From Pseudoxanthomonas helianthi (GTDB taxonomy: Bacteria; Pseudomonadota; Gammaproteobacteria; Xanthomonadales; Xanthomonadaceae): a DNA stretch of 64,000 nt. Both the position numbers and the translations under genes were made by a program. This document shows, piece by piece, positions 55,833-64,000 of the stretch (positions are counted from its first letter, which is position 1; every line of letters begins with the position of its first letter). The DNA is taken from positions 496,413-560,412 of the forward strand of contig NZ_JAGKTC010000001.1 of the NCBI RefSeq assembly GCF_017939625.1. Reading direction: 5' to 3'. The notes beneath the pieces are model-generated. The model saw only the letters and a list, made by a program, of their open reading frames with translations. It searched no databases and was not told where the DNA came from.

Positions 55833-56225
55833 ATGCCTGAAGCAAGCAGAGCCAGCTACGCACTCCCGGCGCTTGTCTACGTCCTGTTTATCGGCGTCAC
55901 GTTCTTTCCCGACGTCCAACCCGTGTTGGTCAAGGCCTTTGGCAGCGGACCGTTCGGGCTTCCGGTGACACTCGTAGTCGCGTTGGCCCAGGCAGTCCTG
56001 TTGTTTCCGTTCGTATTCGCCATTCATCACTTCATGCGGATTGCCGAACAAGCCGCCCGGGATGGACACGGCATCGGCAAGGTCGGTTTGCTGGTTTACG
56101 CGATGACAGTCGGGCAGCGCCATCCACGATTGCGGAGGTCGCAGGTGTTTTCGCTGATGGGCCTGATTTACTTCGTGGCCCTGTGCGGCGCATGGATCGT
56201 GTACGCCGACGCGAGAGGCATCTAG
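55833..56225 (+). CDS. Small membrane protein of unknown function
   Basis: A 130-residue protein with three hydrophobic segments (about residues 14-30, 42-65, 105-125) separated by a polar loop with HPRLRRSQ. No family recognised. The start could also be the GTG at 55815. It follows the DJ-1 gene by 75 nt. Confidence 0.6.
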   Translation: MPEASRASYALPALVYVLFIGVTFFPDVQPVLVKAFGSGPFGLPVTLVVALAQAVLLFPFVFAIHHFMRIAEQAARDGHGIGKVGLLVYAMTVGQRHPRLRRSQVFSLMGLIYFVALCGAWIVYADARGI

Positions 56226-56347
56226 CTGGCGGCTGCGCCTGCGTGTCGTCGTGTTACCCCCAGCGGGCAACGCCCACCTCCCCCGGTCGCCCCTCTCCGC
56301 CTCGCGAGCTTGGGCTTTTGGGAGATCAGCTGAACGTCAATCACGGA

Positions 56348-56368
56348 ATAACGATTACCTAACGTTAT
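56348..56368. promoter_or_regulatory. Inverted repeat upstream of the 56431 gene
   Basis: ATAACG and CGTTAT separated by nine bases in an AT-richer patch about 65 nt before the ATG. It could be an operator. No regulator gene is nearby. Confidence 0.35.
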
Positions 56369-56430
56369 CTCGCCAGCTTCTTTATGAGACCGTGCGTATT
56401 CAGCGCGTGGTTTTGCGACTGGAGAGACAA

Positions 56431-56853
56431 ATGCCGAACGGTTCCAATCACCCTCGGTCGGCCATCGACGTCGAGGCGGAGCTGGCTTACTGGATGCGAG
56501 CGCTGCCCGAATGCGATTTCCATGATGGGGAGCCCTTCAGCAGATATGTGAAGAGTTTCAAGTTCGCGTACGACGCCTTTGTCCAGCACCAGGGAAGGCC
56601 ACTGGACGAGCTCTGGGTCGCGCTCGAGGAGAGATACAAGACTCGAATGCCCGAGGGAGATCGACTTCCCTGGCCATCGATGAAACACCTGCTGCAGGCA
56701 GTGTGGAACAAGCTCGATGCTTCGCCCCCCGGAAATGCGACCCCGGCAGGTTCCCGCCGCTCTCCCGAAACGAATGACAGGCCCTCTCGCGCTTCTGGCG
56801 CGGTCGTTTTTGGGATCGGCCCGGGCTCGACCCAGGAATACCGCGATACGTAA
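56431..56853 (+). CDS. Hypothetical protein with lower GC content
   Basis: A 140-residue protein with a GGAGAGACAA ribosome site before the ATG. The first 100 residues look like a folded, helical domain (DVEAELAYWMRALPECDF, YVKSFKFAYDAFVQHQG, MKHLLQAVWNKLDA); the tail is Ser/Pro/Arg-rich and probably disordered. The visible base composition is less GC-rich than its neighbours. I recognise no family. Confidence 0.6.
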   Translation: MPNGSNHPRSAIDVEAELAYWMRALPECDFHDGEPFSRYVKSFKFAYDAFVQHQGRPLDELWVALEERYKTRMPEGDRLPWPSMKHLLQAVWNKLDASPPGNATPAGSRRSPETNDRPSRASGAVVFGIGPGSTQEYRDT

Positions 56854-56963
56854 TACCGCCTGCAACCGACGGCCGGATGTTGCCAACGCTTACCGACAGT
56901 CTCACCTCTCGGTAACCCCACATCCGATCTAGTAACCACTCGTCGCTGGATGGAGAGCACGCC

Positions 56964-57350
56964 ATGAACGAACAGCAGAACGAAATCGAAGGCTTGGAGA
57001 GGGCATTCTGGGACTCCCTGATCGCCGGCATGCCGGAAGTCGCCACGAACATGCTCACCGAGCCTGCCGTGGTGGTCAGCGGCCACGGCGCGAGGAAATT
57101 CGATCACGCCACCTATACCCGGATGGCCAGCGACGACAAGTACAAGCTGGTCAGCTACGCGATGTCGGATATGGACGTCATCTTCCCTCGAAAGGACGTT
57201 GCGATCGCGACCTACCGCGTGGACCAGAAGTTGGAGATGCAGGGAAAGCCGGTCCAGATGGATGTCTACGATACGTCCACGTGGGTGAAGATAGACGGGC
57301 AATGGCGATGCGTCATGCACACCGAAAGCACGGCCGAGCCAGCGCACTGA
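56964..57350 (+). CDS. NTF2-like (DUF4440/SnoaL-type) protein
   Basis: A 128-residue protein with the NTF2-like cone-fold pattern: an N-terminal helix (IEGLERAFWDSLIAGMPEVA), then strands with VVVSGHGARKF, and a C-terminal TSTWVKIDGQWRCVMHTEST that is typical of DUF4440. It may bind a small ligand; no catalytic residues can be assigned. GGAGAGCACGCC precedes the ATG. Divides the accessory region from the mlaA block. Confidence 0.8.
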   Translation: MNEQQNEIEGLERAFWDSLIAGMPEVATNMLTEPAVVVSGHGARKFDHATYTRMASDDKYKLVSYAMSDMDVIFPRKDVAIATYRVDQKLEMQGKPVQMDVYDTSTWVKIDGQWRCVMHTESTAEPAH

Positions 57351-57444
57351 TGCCTTGGCGCAGCCGGAGCGGCGCCTGGCTTTCCGGATGATCCATCTGA
57401 GCGGCGGCGCTCACGCTCGCGTCACCTATTCTGCCCCGGCCCGT

Positions 57445-58416
57445 TCAATCGCCATCGCGTCGCAGGTCTTGTTCGATCCGCTGCGTGCGACGCTGTGCCC
57501 AGGCATCGCGCACCAGTGCGTACTCGTCATAAGCCGTGCGCCTGGCCTCGTCCATGGGCAGGAGTCCGGCGCGCATATCGACGATCTCGAGCAATTGCAA
57601 TGCGCCCGCCGCCTGCCCATCCTCGACGTATGCGAGGGGCGAAAGCCGCCGGTCCGCTGCGACGGCCGCGGCATCGCGCACCGTACGCGGACCCAGGAGC
57701 GGCATCACCAGATAGCGCGAATCACGCCAACCCCAGGTTGCGAGCGTCTGCCCGAAGTCCTCTTCATCGCGCTTCGGTATCCTCATGCGCGTCGCGGGGT
57801 CGAGCACGCCGACAATGCCGACAGTCGTGTTGACGGTGAATCGCCCCAACGACTGCAATGCATGAACGGGATGGCCTTGGAGCAGCTGGTTCAGCGCGGT
57901 CGCCGGCGTTCCCAGGTTGGAAAAGAAGCGCGATACGCCCGACCTCACCGGTGCCGGCACGGCGTTCGCATAGCCTTTGGCCAACGGCCGGAGGATGTAT
58001 CGATCAAACAGGTTGTTGAACCGATGGATTCTCCGGTTGTATTTCTCCCATGGGTCGCGCAGGACGGCGTCCGTGTAAAGCGCATGGGCATCCTGCTCGA
58101 CCTCGGGTAGTCCCCCGCCGTGCGACGAATCCGGTGGCTGACCCGCGGGCGCGACATCGATCATGAGCGAGTGAGCGACGGGTGTCCCCGCAGCGGCGGA
58201 CGCGCCGATGCTTTCTTCTGGCACCACCGCCATTGCCGGTTCCAGCTCAACGGTTGGCAGCGGTGGAAGCGCGACGGGATCATCCGTCGTGTCGCCTTCC
58301 GCAACTTCCTGCACGACAGGTACGCCGCTGGTTTGACCCAGGTGACCGCCAGGGCTTGCGCAGCCACTGACGGCCAGGAAGGCTGCGGCGAACAAGAGGG
58401 AATTTGGAAACTGCAT
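57445..58416 (-). CDS. mlaA: MlaA-family outer-membrane lipoprotein
   Basis: Predicted outer-membrane part of the phospholipid-retrieval system. The 323-residue protein has a lipobox (LAVSGC), a long acidic/Pro-rich linker (about 25-105) and then the MlaA core: DPWEKYNRRIHRFNNLFDRY, SRFFSNLGTPATALNQLLQG, GRFTVNTTVGIVGVLDPA. The linker is unusually long for MlaA. ATG at 58416 has GGGAG upstream. Other mla genes are not in the window. The histidine kinase ends 106 nt upstream on the same strand. Confidence 0.91.
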   Translation of the reverse strand: MQFPNSLLFAAAFLAVSGCASPGGHLGQTSGVPVVQEVAEGDTTDDPVALPPLPTVELEPAMAVVPEESIGASAAAGTPVAHSLMIDVAPAGQPPDSSHGGGLPEVEQDAHALYTDAVLRDPWEKYNRRIHRFNNLFDRYILRPLAKGYANAVPAPVRSGVSRFFSNLGTPATALNQLLQGHPVHALQSLGRFTVNTTVGIVGVLDPATRMRIPKRDEEDFGQTLATWGWRDSRYLVMPLLGPRTVRDAAAVAADRRLSPLAYVEDGQAAGALQLLEIVDMRAGLLPMDEARRTAYDEYALVRDAWAQRRTQRIEQDLRRDGD

Positions 58417-58521
58417 CGAGGCACTCCCGGTCTGTTCCATGGCTGGGCAGACAGGGTGAACCGGCGATGTCGCCAAAATGTCGTATTGCTTCCCGGCGTG
58501 GCGAACGCCCCGGAAATCCGG

Positions 58522-59847
58522 CTAAGGCGCGAAAGCGCTGGCGGTGACGTCCAGCGTGGCCCGGGTGCCGCCCGCAATGGCCGCATCGATCGAGAGCATC
58601 CAGCGGAAACGGTCGCATATGCGGCCGATCAGGAATAAGCCGAGCCCCTGTCCGCGAACGGGCGTCGATTGGCGCAGGCTGTCGCGATAACGCCGCGCCG
58701 CCTCGACCGGATCGAATCCGCTACCCGAGTCGGTCACCGAAACGACGCCGTTCTTCAACGACACCTCGACGTGACCCACTTCGGTGTTCTCGATCGCGTT
58801 GCGTATCAGGTTGCTTACGGCGATGCGTACCATCGATTCGGGCGCGGCGATGAAGGTGGGCTCCAGTTCGCCCACCCGCAACTCCGCACTCTTGCCGCGC
58901 AACAGGTGTTCGTGGTCGCCGACCAGGCGCGGAAGGAATTCGTGCAGCACGGTGACGTCGATCGGCCCGGAATCCGGTTCGCGTGCCAGGTACAGCAATG
59001 CAACCATCGTTTCCGACAGATCCTCGACCGCATGCTCGATCCGTTCCAGCGCAGGGCGCGATGCGTCAGGCAACCGGATCTTCTTGAGCACGTCGACCGC
59101 CCCCGCGATCACGGCGATGGGGGTCCTGAATTCGTGGCTGGCCTGGTCCAGCAGGCTGCGTTCCCGGTTGATGAACTGATCGACGCGTTCCAGATGCGCG
59201 TTGCTGGCCTGGGCGATCACCTGGATTTCTTCCCGCTTGTAGTCCGTCGGCAGCCGGGAGCCTCTGTCCTGGGGATCCATCGTCCGCATCCGGTTCGCCA
59301 GGTCCCGCACCGGCCGGACCAGGTTTGCGTGCAGCCACGCGATCGCTCCGCCGATGAGCAGGACGAGAAGGACCGCCCAGACGACGCTCATCATTGCATA
59401 GCGGTTTTGCTGGCTTTCCAGCTTCTCGATATCGATCACCGTGACGAGCCGGCCCGCCGGGAGCGCGACGACCCGTGCATGGAAGGCGCCGGTGCCGCGG
59501 AAGTCCGGAACCTCTTTGAAAAAGCTTCTGTAGCTGCCCTCCGTCGAATAGTTGCCGGGCGGCAGCTTGGCCAGGTAAGCCGGTAGGTGTGGCGGCCCGC
59601 TTCCATTCTCCACGTACCAGGATCGGACGATGCCTTCGCTCGGCAGGGAGCCGCTTCGGCCTTCGCGCACCCGTGCCGCATGGTCCGCGGACACGGATTC
59701 CAGCAAGTCGACCCAGTAGGGGTGCATGACCAGGAGCTGGCCGCTGATGCTCTGGGCAGCCAATGCCACCAACGCGACGAACCCGAACAAGATCAGGGCG
59801 ACGCTGATCCACCAGTGGACGCCGTGCGGCTTGCCGATCTTGGGCAT
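58522..59847 (-). CDS. Sensor histidine kinase
   Basis: A 441-residue inner-membrane kinase. Two membrane segments (about 12-34 and 150-175) flank a periplasmic sensor of about 110 residues. Then come a HAMP-like linker, the phosphorylation box with His238 (DQASHEFRTPIAVIAG), and the ATPase domain with NLIRNAIENTEVG, DSGSGFDP and RGQGLGLFLIGR. It follows its response regulator gene by 4 nt. The stimulus is unknown. Confidence 0.94.
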   Translation of the reverse strand: MPKIGKPHGVHWWISVALILFGFVALVALAAQSISGQLLVMHPYWVDLLESVSADHAARVREGRSGSLPSEGIVRSWYVENGSGPPHLPAYLAKLPPGNYSTEGSYRSFFKEVPDFRGTGAFHARVVALPAGRLVTVIDIEKLESQQNRYAMMSVVWAVLLVLLIGGAIAWLHANLVRPVRDLANRMRTMDPQDRGSRLPTDYKREEIQVIAQASNAHLERVDQFINRERSLLDQASHEFRTPIAVIAGAVDVLKKIRLPDASRPALERIEHAVEDLSETMVALLYLAREPDSGPIDVTVLHEFLPRLVGDHEHLLRGKSAELRVGELEPTFIAAPESMVRIAVSNLIRNAIENTEVGHVEVSLKNGVVSVTDSGSGFDPVEAARRYRDSLRQSTPVRGQGLGLFLIGRICDRFRWMLSIDAAIAGGTRATLDVTASAFAP

Positions 59848-59851
59848 GGTC

Positions 59852-60547
59852 CTATCCGAGGTCGCAGAGCCTGTAGCCGGCCCCCGGAACGGTATGCAGG
59901 AGCGGCCTCTCCGCATCCGAATCGATCGCCCGGCGAATCACGTGCATGTGCGAGCGCAGCAGGTCGTTCCCGGGCGGATGGTCTCCCCACGCCGCCCGCT
60001 CCAGACGTGGCCTCGTCACCACGTTCGGACTTTCCCTCATGAGCAGCTCCAGCAGCCGATGTCCGATCCGGGTCAAGGCGATCTTCCTTCCCGCGCGCCG
60101 GATCTCCATCGTTCCCATGTGGTACTGGAGATCGCCGACCACGAGGATGTCGTCTGGAACAGCGGACTGCTTGAGGCGGGAAACCAGCGATCTCAGGCGT
60201 ACCTCGATCTCGGGCAGGGCGACCGGTTTCACCAGGAAATCGTCCAGACCCGAATCGAATCCATCTATCTTGTCGCCCAGCTGATCCCGCGCGGTCAACA
60301 TGATGACGGGAACCCGCTTCTTCGCTTCGCGCCGCAACCTCCGCAGCACCGTCAGTCCATCCAGGCGGGGAAGGTTCCAGTCGAGCACGATCGCGTCGTA
60401 GTCCCTGGACGATGCCAGGTGCAGCCCGGACAAGCCGTCCGGCGCGGCATCCAGACTGTGCCCGCACGCCTCCAGATAGTCGTAGAGGTTGGCTGCCAGT
60501 TGCGCGTTGTCCTCGACGATGAGGATCGACAGGGATGCTTTATTCAC
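59852..60547 (-). CDS. OmpR/PhoB-type response regulator
   Basis: A 231-residue DNA-binding regulator. The receiver domain (ILIVEDNAQLAANLYDYLE, phosphoacceptor Asp56 in IVLDWNLP, MLTARDQ, LVKPVALPE) is followed by a winged helix with SHMHVIRRAID and HTVPGAGYRL. The start is a GTG at 60547 (VNKASLSILIVED). It is partner to the kinase downstream. Target genes unknown; mlaA further downstream is a candidate only by position. Confidence 0.94.
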   Translation of the reverse strand: MNKASLSILIVEDNAQLAANLYDYLEACGHSLDAAPDGLSGLHLASSRDYDAIVLDWNLPRLDGLTVLRRLRREAKKRVPVIMLTARDQLGDKIDGFDSGLDDFLVKPVALPEIEVRLRSLVSRLKQSAVPDDILVVGDLQYHMGTMEIRRAGRKIALTRIGHRLLELLMRESPNVVTRPRLERAAWGDHPPGNDLLRSHMHVIRRAIDSDAERPLLHTVPGAGYRLCDLG

Positions 60548-60892
60548 GGCCGGTTCGCCTGCAATGATCACCTGCTCCAGGATCGTTCGCGATATGTCGG
60601 AAGTAGCGTCGGTCACCAGGAATGTCGCCGACTTGCATGGCGAGCGACCGACTCTAGCACCTTGCCAACCGTGGCCACCAAGGATGGCTTCCCGGATTCC
60701 TGCCGCGAAGCCGTTTGCCGAACCGCGACGAACGCGCGGTGCCACCGCCGCCGTTTTCCCACCGGCGCGATGATGTGGCGCGGATGTCGTGGAAATGTCG
60801 CATGCGGCATGTTTCGCAAAGACCAGACATGCCGCCGGCCTTGCGTGGTTCGACTGCATCCTTGCCAGGCGATGCCTGGCCAGGACGACAAG
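60548..60892. other. Intergenic region between GH43 gene and response regulator
   Basis: About 345 nt with no supported gene. It should hold the leftward promoter of the two-component operon. I see no terminator-like hairpin or repeat with confidence. Confidence 0.4.
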
Positions 60893-61909
60893 CTACCGCG
60901 GTGGCGGAACGGAAATGCCCGCTTCGGTCTGCAATACGGGCTTCATGCTCCCGTCGGCGTTGTATTGCAGATACTCGACGGTGACCGCGCGCCTGCCGAT
61001 GGCGCCGTTCTGGTCGCCGATGGCGAGCGTGGCGTTGTGCAGGAACAGGTACCAGCGGCCCTTGAACTCGGCGATGCCGGGATGGATGGTGAAGCTGTAC
61101 TTGCCCGAGCCGGTCAGTTCGCCGCGGTAGGTCCAGGGTCCCCGGATCGACGGCGCGGTCGCATAGGACACCTTCTCGTCGCGGTGCTTGGCGCGATCGA
61201 GCGAGGCGTAGGTCAGGTAATACATCGCACCCCGCTTGTGCAGCCACGGGCCCTCTTCGAAGTGCGGCGGCGTGATATCGGTGATCGGACCGTCGATCTC
61301 GATCATGTTCGGCTTCAGCCTGGCGATGTAGCACTGGCGATTGCCCCATGCGATCCAGGTGGTGCCGTCGTCGTCGGTGAACACGGTCGGATCGATGTCT
61401 TCCCGACTGTGGGTGCCCTTGGGCGTCATCTCGTTGGTGATCAACGCCGAACCCTTCGCATCGACGAACGGGCCCGTCGGGCTGTCCGATACGGCGACGG
61501 CGATGGCCTTGCCCGGATGCGTATCGTCGTGCTCCACGGCGGCGTAGAACCAGAACCTGCCGTTCTTTTCGATCACCTGCGACGCCCAGGCATCGGCCTT
61601 GGCCCAGGCGAAGTCCTTCACCTTCATGATCGGGCCGTGGTCGACCCAGGTCGCCATGTCCGCGGTCGAGTAGACCAGCCACTCGCGCATGTTGAACATC
61701 TCGTCGCGCTGCGCTTCGTCGTGGCCCACGTAGAGATAGAGCCGGTCGCCCACCACGAGCGGGGCGGGATCGGCGGTGAACTTGTCGCGGAACAGCGGAT
61801 TCGACCGCGGTGTGGGGGCCGACGGCTCCTGCCCGAACGCTTCGCATACCCATGGCAGCATCAGCACGGCGGCAAGGCATGCGGCGAACGCGAGGCGATA
61901 CGGTGTCAT
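60893..61909 (-). CDS. Glycoside hydrolase family 43 protein
   Basis: A 338-residue exported five-bladed beta-propeller enzyme likely to cleave arabinose or xylose units from hemicellulose. A signal peptide (MTPYRLAFAACLAAVLMLPW) is followed by the catalytic-base region FTADPAPLVVGDRLYLYVGH, the second acidic site EDIDPTVFTDDDGTTWIAWG, and the general acid region FEEGPWLHK. The exact substrate is not determined. The ATG overlaps the stop of the upstream esterase-like gene (ATGA). Confidence 0.92.
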   Translation of the reverse strand: MTPYRLAFAACLAAVLMLPWVCEAFGQEPSAPTPRSNPLFRDKFTADPAPLVVGDRLYLYVGHDEAQRDEMFNMREWLVYSTADMATWVDHGPIMKVKDFAWAKADAWASQVIEKNGRFWFYAAVEHDDTHPGKAIAVAVSDSPTGPFVDAKGSALITNEMTPKGTHSREDIDPTVFTDDDGTTWIAWGNRQCYIARLKPNMIEIDGPITDITPPHFEEGPWLHKRGAMYYLTYASLDRAKHRDEKVSYATAPSIRGPWTYRGELTGSGKYSFTIHPGIAEFKGRWYLFLHNATLAIGDQNGAIGRRAVTVEYLQYNADGSMKPVLQTEAGISVPPPR

Positions 61910-62880
61910 GGCGCCTGCTCCTTCGTGCGGATGCGGTTGCCCTTCCCCGCCTGTTCCAGCCAGCCGTGCATCTTCATCCATGCCGCGAAGGCGTCGAACC
62001 AGCCGGTGCTCGTCGTCGGCTTGGCATACATGCCGAAGCCGTGCCCGCCCTGCTCGTACAGATGGAATTCGACGGGCCGGCGCGCCGCACGCCAACGCTC
62101 GATCAGGCCGAATCCGCCATCGGCGAACAGGCCGTCGTCGGCGGCGATCGCGACGAACAGCGGCGGCGCATCGGACGGTACGTCGAGCGGCGCCAGGGGT
62201 CCATAGATGTTGCCGATGAAGGCCGGCCTGGCGTCTTCGCCGGCGAGTACGGTGGCCAGCGTCAGCATGCCACCCGCGGAGAAACCGACCATGCCGATGC
62301 GCTGCGGATCGACGCCCCATGCCTCCGCGCGACCGCGCACGAGCGCGAACGCGGCGCGCGCATCGGCGATCTGCGGAGCGAGCTGCGGGATCGAGGCCGC
62401 CGGATCGATCCGGTGCGCGGGCGCCGGGCCGGAAAGCATCTCGCGCATGGAGCGCGCGAAACCGTCCAGGTCGGCGGGCGTCGGTTGCAGCCGGTACTTC
62501 AGCACGAAGGCGGCCACGCCACGGTCGGCCAGCGCGCGCGCCACGTCCCAGCCTTCGTTCTGCATCGAGAGCGAACGGAAGCCGCCGCCGGGCGCGACGA
62601 TCACGGCCGTGCCAGTGGCCTTGGCCGGATCCGGCAGGAACGGGGTGAGCGTGGCCACGCTGACGTTGCGCGCGAACACGCTGCCGTACTGGCGATGCCA
62701 GGCTTCCGCCTGCGGCGCCGCCGGCCCTGGTCCGGTGCCGAGCACGATCGCAGTCGGCTGATCCGGCGTGGCGATGGCGGTCATCGCATCGTCCTGGGCG
62801 TGGGCTGCAACGCACATCCACGATAGCGCCGCCAGGGCGATGCGCTGGATGGGGGTCATGCGGGTGCGACTGGGGCGCAT
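61906..62880 (-). CDS. Exported alpha/beta hydrolase (acetyl-xylan-esterase-like)
   Basis: A 324-residue secreted esterase-like protein. The signal ends near SWMCVAAHA. The oxyanion region VIVAPGGGFRSLS, the nucleophile elbow GFSAGG, an Asp in AADDGLF and the His of GGHGFGMY form a serine-hydrolase triad, resembling BD-FAE/acetyl-xylan esterases. In this locus it would remove acetyl groups from xylan. I chose the ATG at 62880 because AGGAG lies 10 nt upstream; 62859 is the alternative. Confidence 0.88.
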   Translation of the reverse strand: MRPSRTRMTPIQRIALAALSWMCVAAHAQDDAMTAIATPDQPTAIVLGTGPGPAAPQAEAWHRQYGSVFARNVSVATLTPFLPDPAKATGTAVIVAPGGGFRSLSMQNEGWDVARALADRGVAAFVLKYRLQPTPADLDGFARSMREMLSGPAPAHRIDPAASIPQLAPQIADARAAFALVRGRAEAWGVDPQRIGMVGFSAGGMLTLATVLAGEDARPAFIGNIYGPLAPLDVPSDAPPLFVAIAADDGLFADGGFGLIERWRAARRPVEFHLYEQGGHGFGMYAKPTTSTGWFDAFAAWMKMHGWLEQAGKGNRIRTKEQAP

Positions 62881-62899
62881 CGTGGTTCTCCTGCGGTAA

Positions 62900-63787
62900 T
62901 CAGGAAACAGCGTGGTCGGCCTTGCTACGCGCCGCCACGCACTCGTCGTCCGCGCACCATGCGAGCTCGAAGGCAAGGCGGAGGTGCTGCCCCGGCTGCA
63001 ACACGTGCGGCGCAAGCGTGAATGCATCGGGCGGGCCGGTCTGCGGCTCGACGCAGGTCGCATGGGCGTCCGCGTCGTACACCACCCAATGATCGGTATC
63101 GGCCTGCAGGCGTATGCGCTGGTCCCCGCGTGCGAGCGCGATCTCGCCCTCCGCCACAAAACAGTCGTCCCAGGGACCGGCCACCGGCGGCACGCGCGGC
63201 AGCGTGGCGATGCCTTCCGCGTCCCGCGGATACATCGCCGCAGGCGCGAAGGTCAGACGGTCAGGCTTGCGGAACCAGGGATGCCAGCCCAGCACCGCCG
63301 GCATTGCGCAGTCGCCGGCCTGCACGGCAAGCTCGAGGTACAGGCGGTCTTCCAGCAGCCGCACCGATTGCGTCGTGGTGCCCCCGAACGGCCAGTAGTC
63401 GTCGTGCGGAAGCGCCAGCGAGAGGGCGGCGCTGTCGGCCTCCAGCGTGTCGATCCGCCAGGGCCGGGAGAAGCCGATGCCATGGATCGCGTGGCCACCG
63501 AAGTTCACCGGCAATGCATACGCACGGCCATCCAGATCGAAACGTCCACCGCGCACGCGTCCCGCCCAAGGCACCATCGGATAGCAGCCCCAGGCGATGG
63601 CGGCGGGCGCGACGTCGTCGGGCTCCACCAGCCAGTCCACGCCCGCGAAGCGGATCTGTGCGATGCGCCCGCCGGCTTGCGGCGCCAGTGCGACCTCCAG
63701 CTGGCCACGCCGGAGCCACGACAGCGGCCCCGGCGGCATCGGCGCCAAGGCGTCGTTCCGCGGCTCGGGCGAGGGATCAGCCGCCAT
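62900..63787 (-). CDS. Aldose 1-epimerase (galactose mutarotase family)
   Basis: A 295-residue protein that interconverts anomers of sugars released by the neighbouring hydrolases. Family features are a beta-rich fold with the catalytic His in FGGHAIHGIGF, a second His in LGWHPWFRKP and the Glu in CVEPQTGPPDAF. I use the ATG at 63787 (MAADPSPEP), which overlaps the end of the upstream GH43 gene by 11 nt. It lacks a signal peptide, so it should act in the cytoplasm. Confidence 0.9.
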   Translation of the reverse strand: MAADPSPEPRNDALAPMPPGPLSWLRRGQLEVALAPQAGGRIAQIRFAGVDWLVEPDDVAPAAIAWGCYPMVPWAGRVRGGRFDLDGRAYALPVNFGGHAIHGIGFSRPWRIDTLEADSAALSLALPHDDYWPFGGTTTQSVRLLEDRLYLELAVQAGDCAMPAVLGWHPWFRKPDRLTFAPAAMYPRDAEGIATLPRVPPVAGPWDDCFVAEGEIALARGDQRIRLQADTDHWVVYDADAHATCVEPQTGPPDAFTLAPHVLQPGQHLRLAFELAWCADDECVAARSKADHAVS

Positions 63788-64000
63788 AAGGGTCGATGGT
63801 AGCGATCTGCCCATTCGCATCATGTTGCAGCGGCGTGCATTTCACGGTGCGCAGGTGGGTGACGCCGCCGGAGAACAGTGCATCGTGATAGAAGAGGTAC
63901 CACTGCCCTTCGAAGGCGCAGATCGAATGGTGGGTGGTCCAGCCCACTACCGGATTCAGGATCACGCCCGCGTAGGTGAAAGGCCCGTAGGGGCTGTCGC
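63777..64000 (-). CDS. Glycoside hydrolase family 43 protein, C-terminal part only
   Basis: The last 74 codons of a gene whose 5' part lies beyond the window. The visible sequence contains SPYGPFTYAGVILNP, GWTTHHSICAFEGQWYLFYH and CTPLQHDANGQI, all typical of the last blades of GH43 arabinofuranosidase/xylosidase proteins. Together with the next three genes it forms a hemicellulose-use cluster. The stop lies at 63777. Confidence 0.83.
   Translation of the reverse strand, partial: DSPYGPFTYAGVILNPVVGWTTHHSICAFEGQWYLFYHDALFSGGVTHLRTVKCTPLQHDANGQIATIDPYGG

Overview
The window looks like the chromosome of a high-GC gammaproteobacterium of the family Xanthomonadaceae (Lysobacter, Luteimonas or Stenotrophomonas relatives). 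This rests on the strong GC bias, the gene order accB-accC-prmA-DUF3426-fis-purH-purD, the lexA-imuA-imuB-dnaE2 cassette, the ErpA and DUF6776-type proteins, and several families of short palindromic intergenic repeats. This is inference from content; no marker such as 16S rRNA is present. I see no prophage, integrase, insertion sequence or CRISPR array.

Layout. 1-5623: envelope lipopolysaccharide genes (waaA, two LpxL/LpxM-type acyltransferases, an O-antigen ligase-like protein, a glycosyltransferase). 5643-8295: small zinc-finger protein, YceI, RutE-like nitroreductase, ELM1-like protein. 8363-11146: glnE, preceded by a structured RNA candidate. 11553-14323: a di-haem peroxidase lipoprotein and a beta-propeller lipoprotein that converge on one CTAG. 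14427-16409: groESL with a CIRCE-like operator. 17015-20639: XRE regulator, cutA, a DsbD with two N-terminal alpha domains, and a TlpA-like thioredoxin. 20769-29936: central metabolism (aroQ, accBC, prmA, fis, purH, purD, aminotransferase) with REP-like elements between genes.

30022-35918: membrane and signalling genes (DoxX, MASE1-PAS-GGDEF cyclase, MFS-acyltransferase fusion, two CD225 proteins, DUF2752). 36218-42929: ampE, nudC, erpA, a bactofilin between two paralogous membrane-anchored coiled-coil proteins, DUF4126, bacterioferritin with a Fur-box-preceded bacterioferritin-associated ferredoxin, and rppH. 43048-43124: elongator tRNA-Met.

43385-51097 is the most coherent functional block: a DNA-damage island. 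A UdgX-type uracil-DNA protein converges on the mutagenesis operon lexA-imuA-imuB-dnaE2. Divergently from lexA run a GIY-YIG-like nuclease gene and alkB. A perfect 18-bp palindrome abuts the lexA start codon. 

51204-57350 is more accessory: an L,D-transpeptidase that may start at ATT, an Lpp-like lipoprotein, a metallo-beta-lactamase-fold protein with a degraded metal motif overlapping a membrane-anchored DJ-1/PfpI protein, and small proteins of unknown role. 57445-60547: MlaA-type lipoprotein and a two-component system. 60893-64000: the start of a hemicellulose-use locus (two GH43 genes, an esterase-like hydrolase and an aldose epimerase), cut by the window end.
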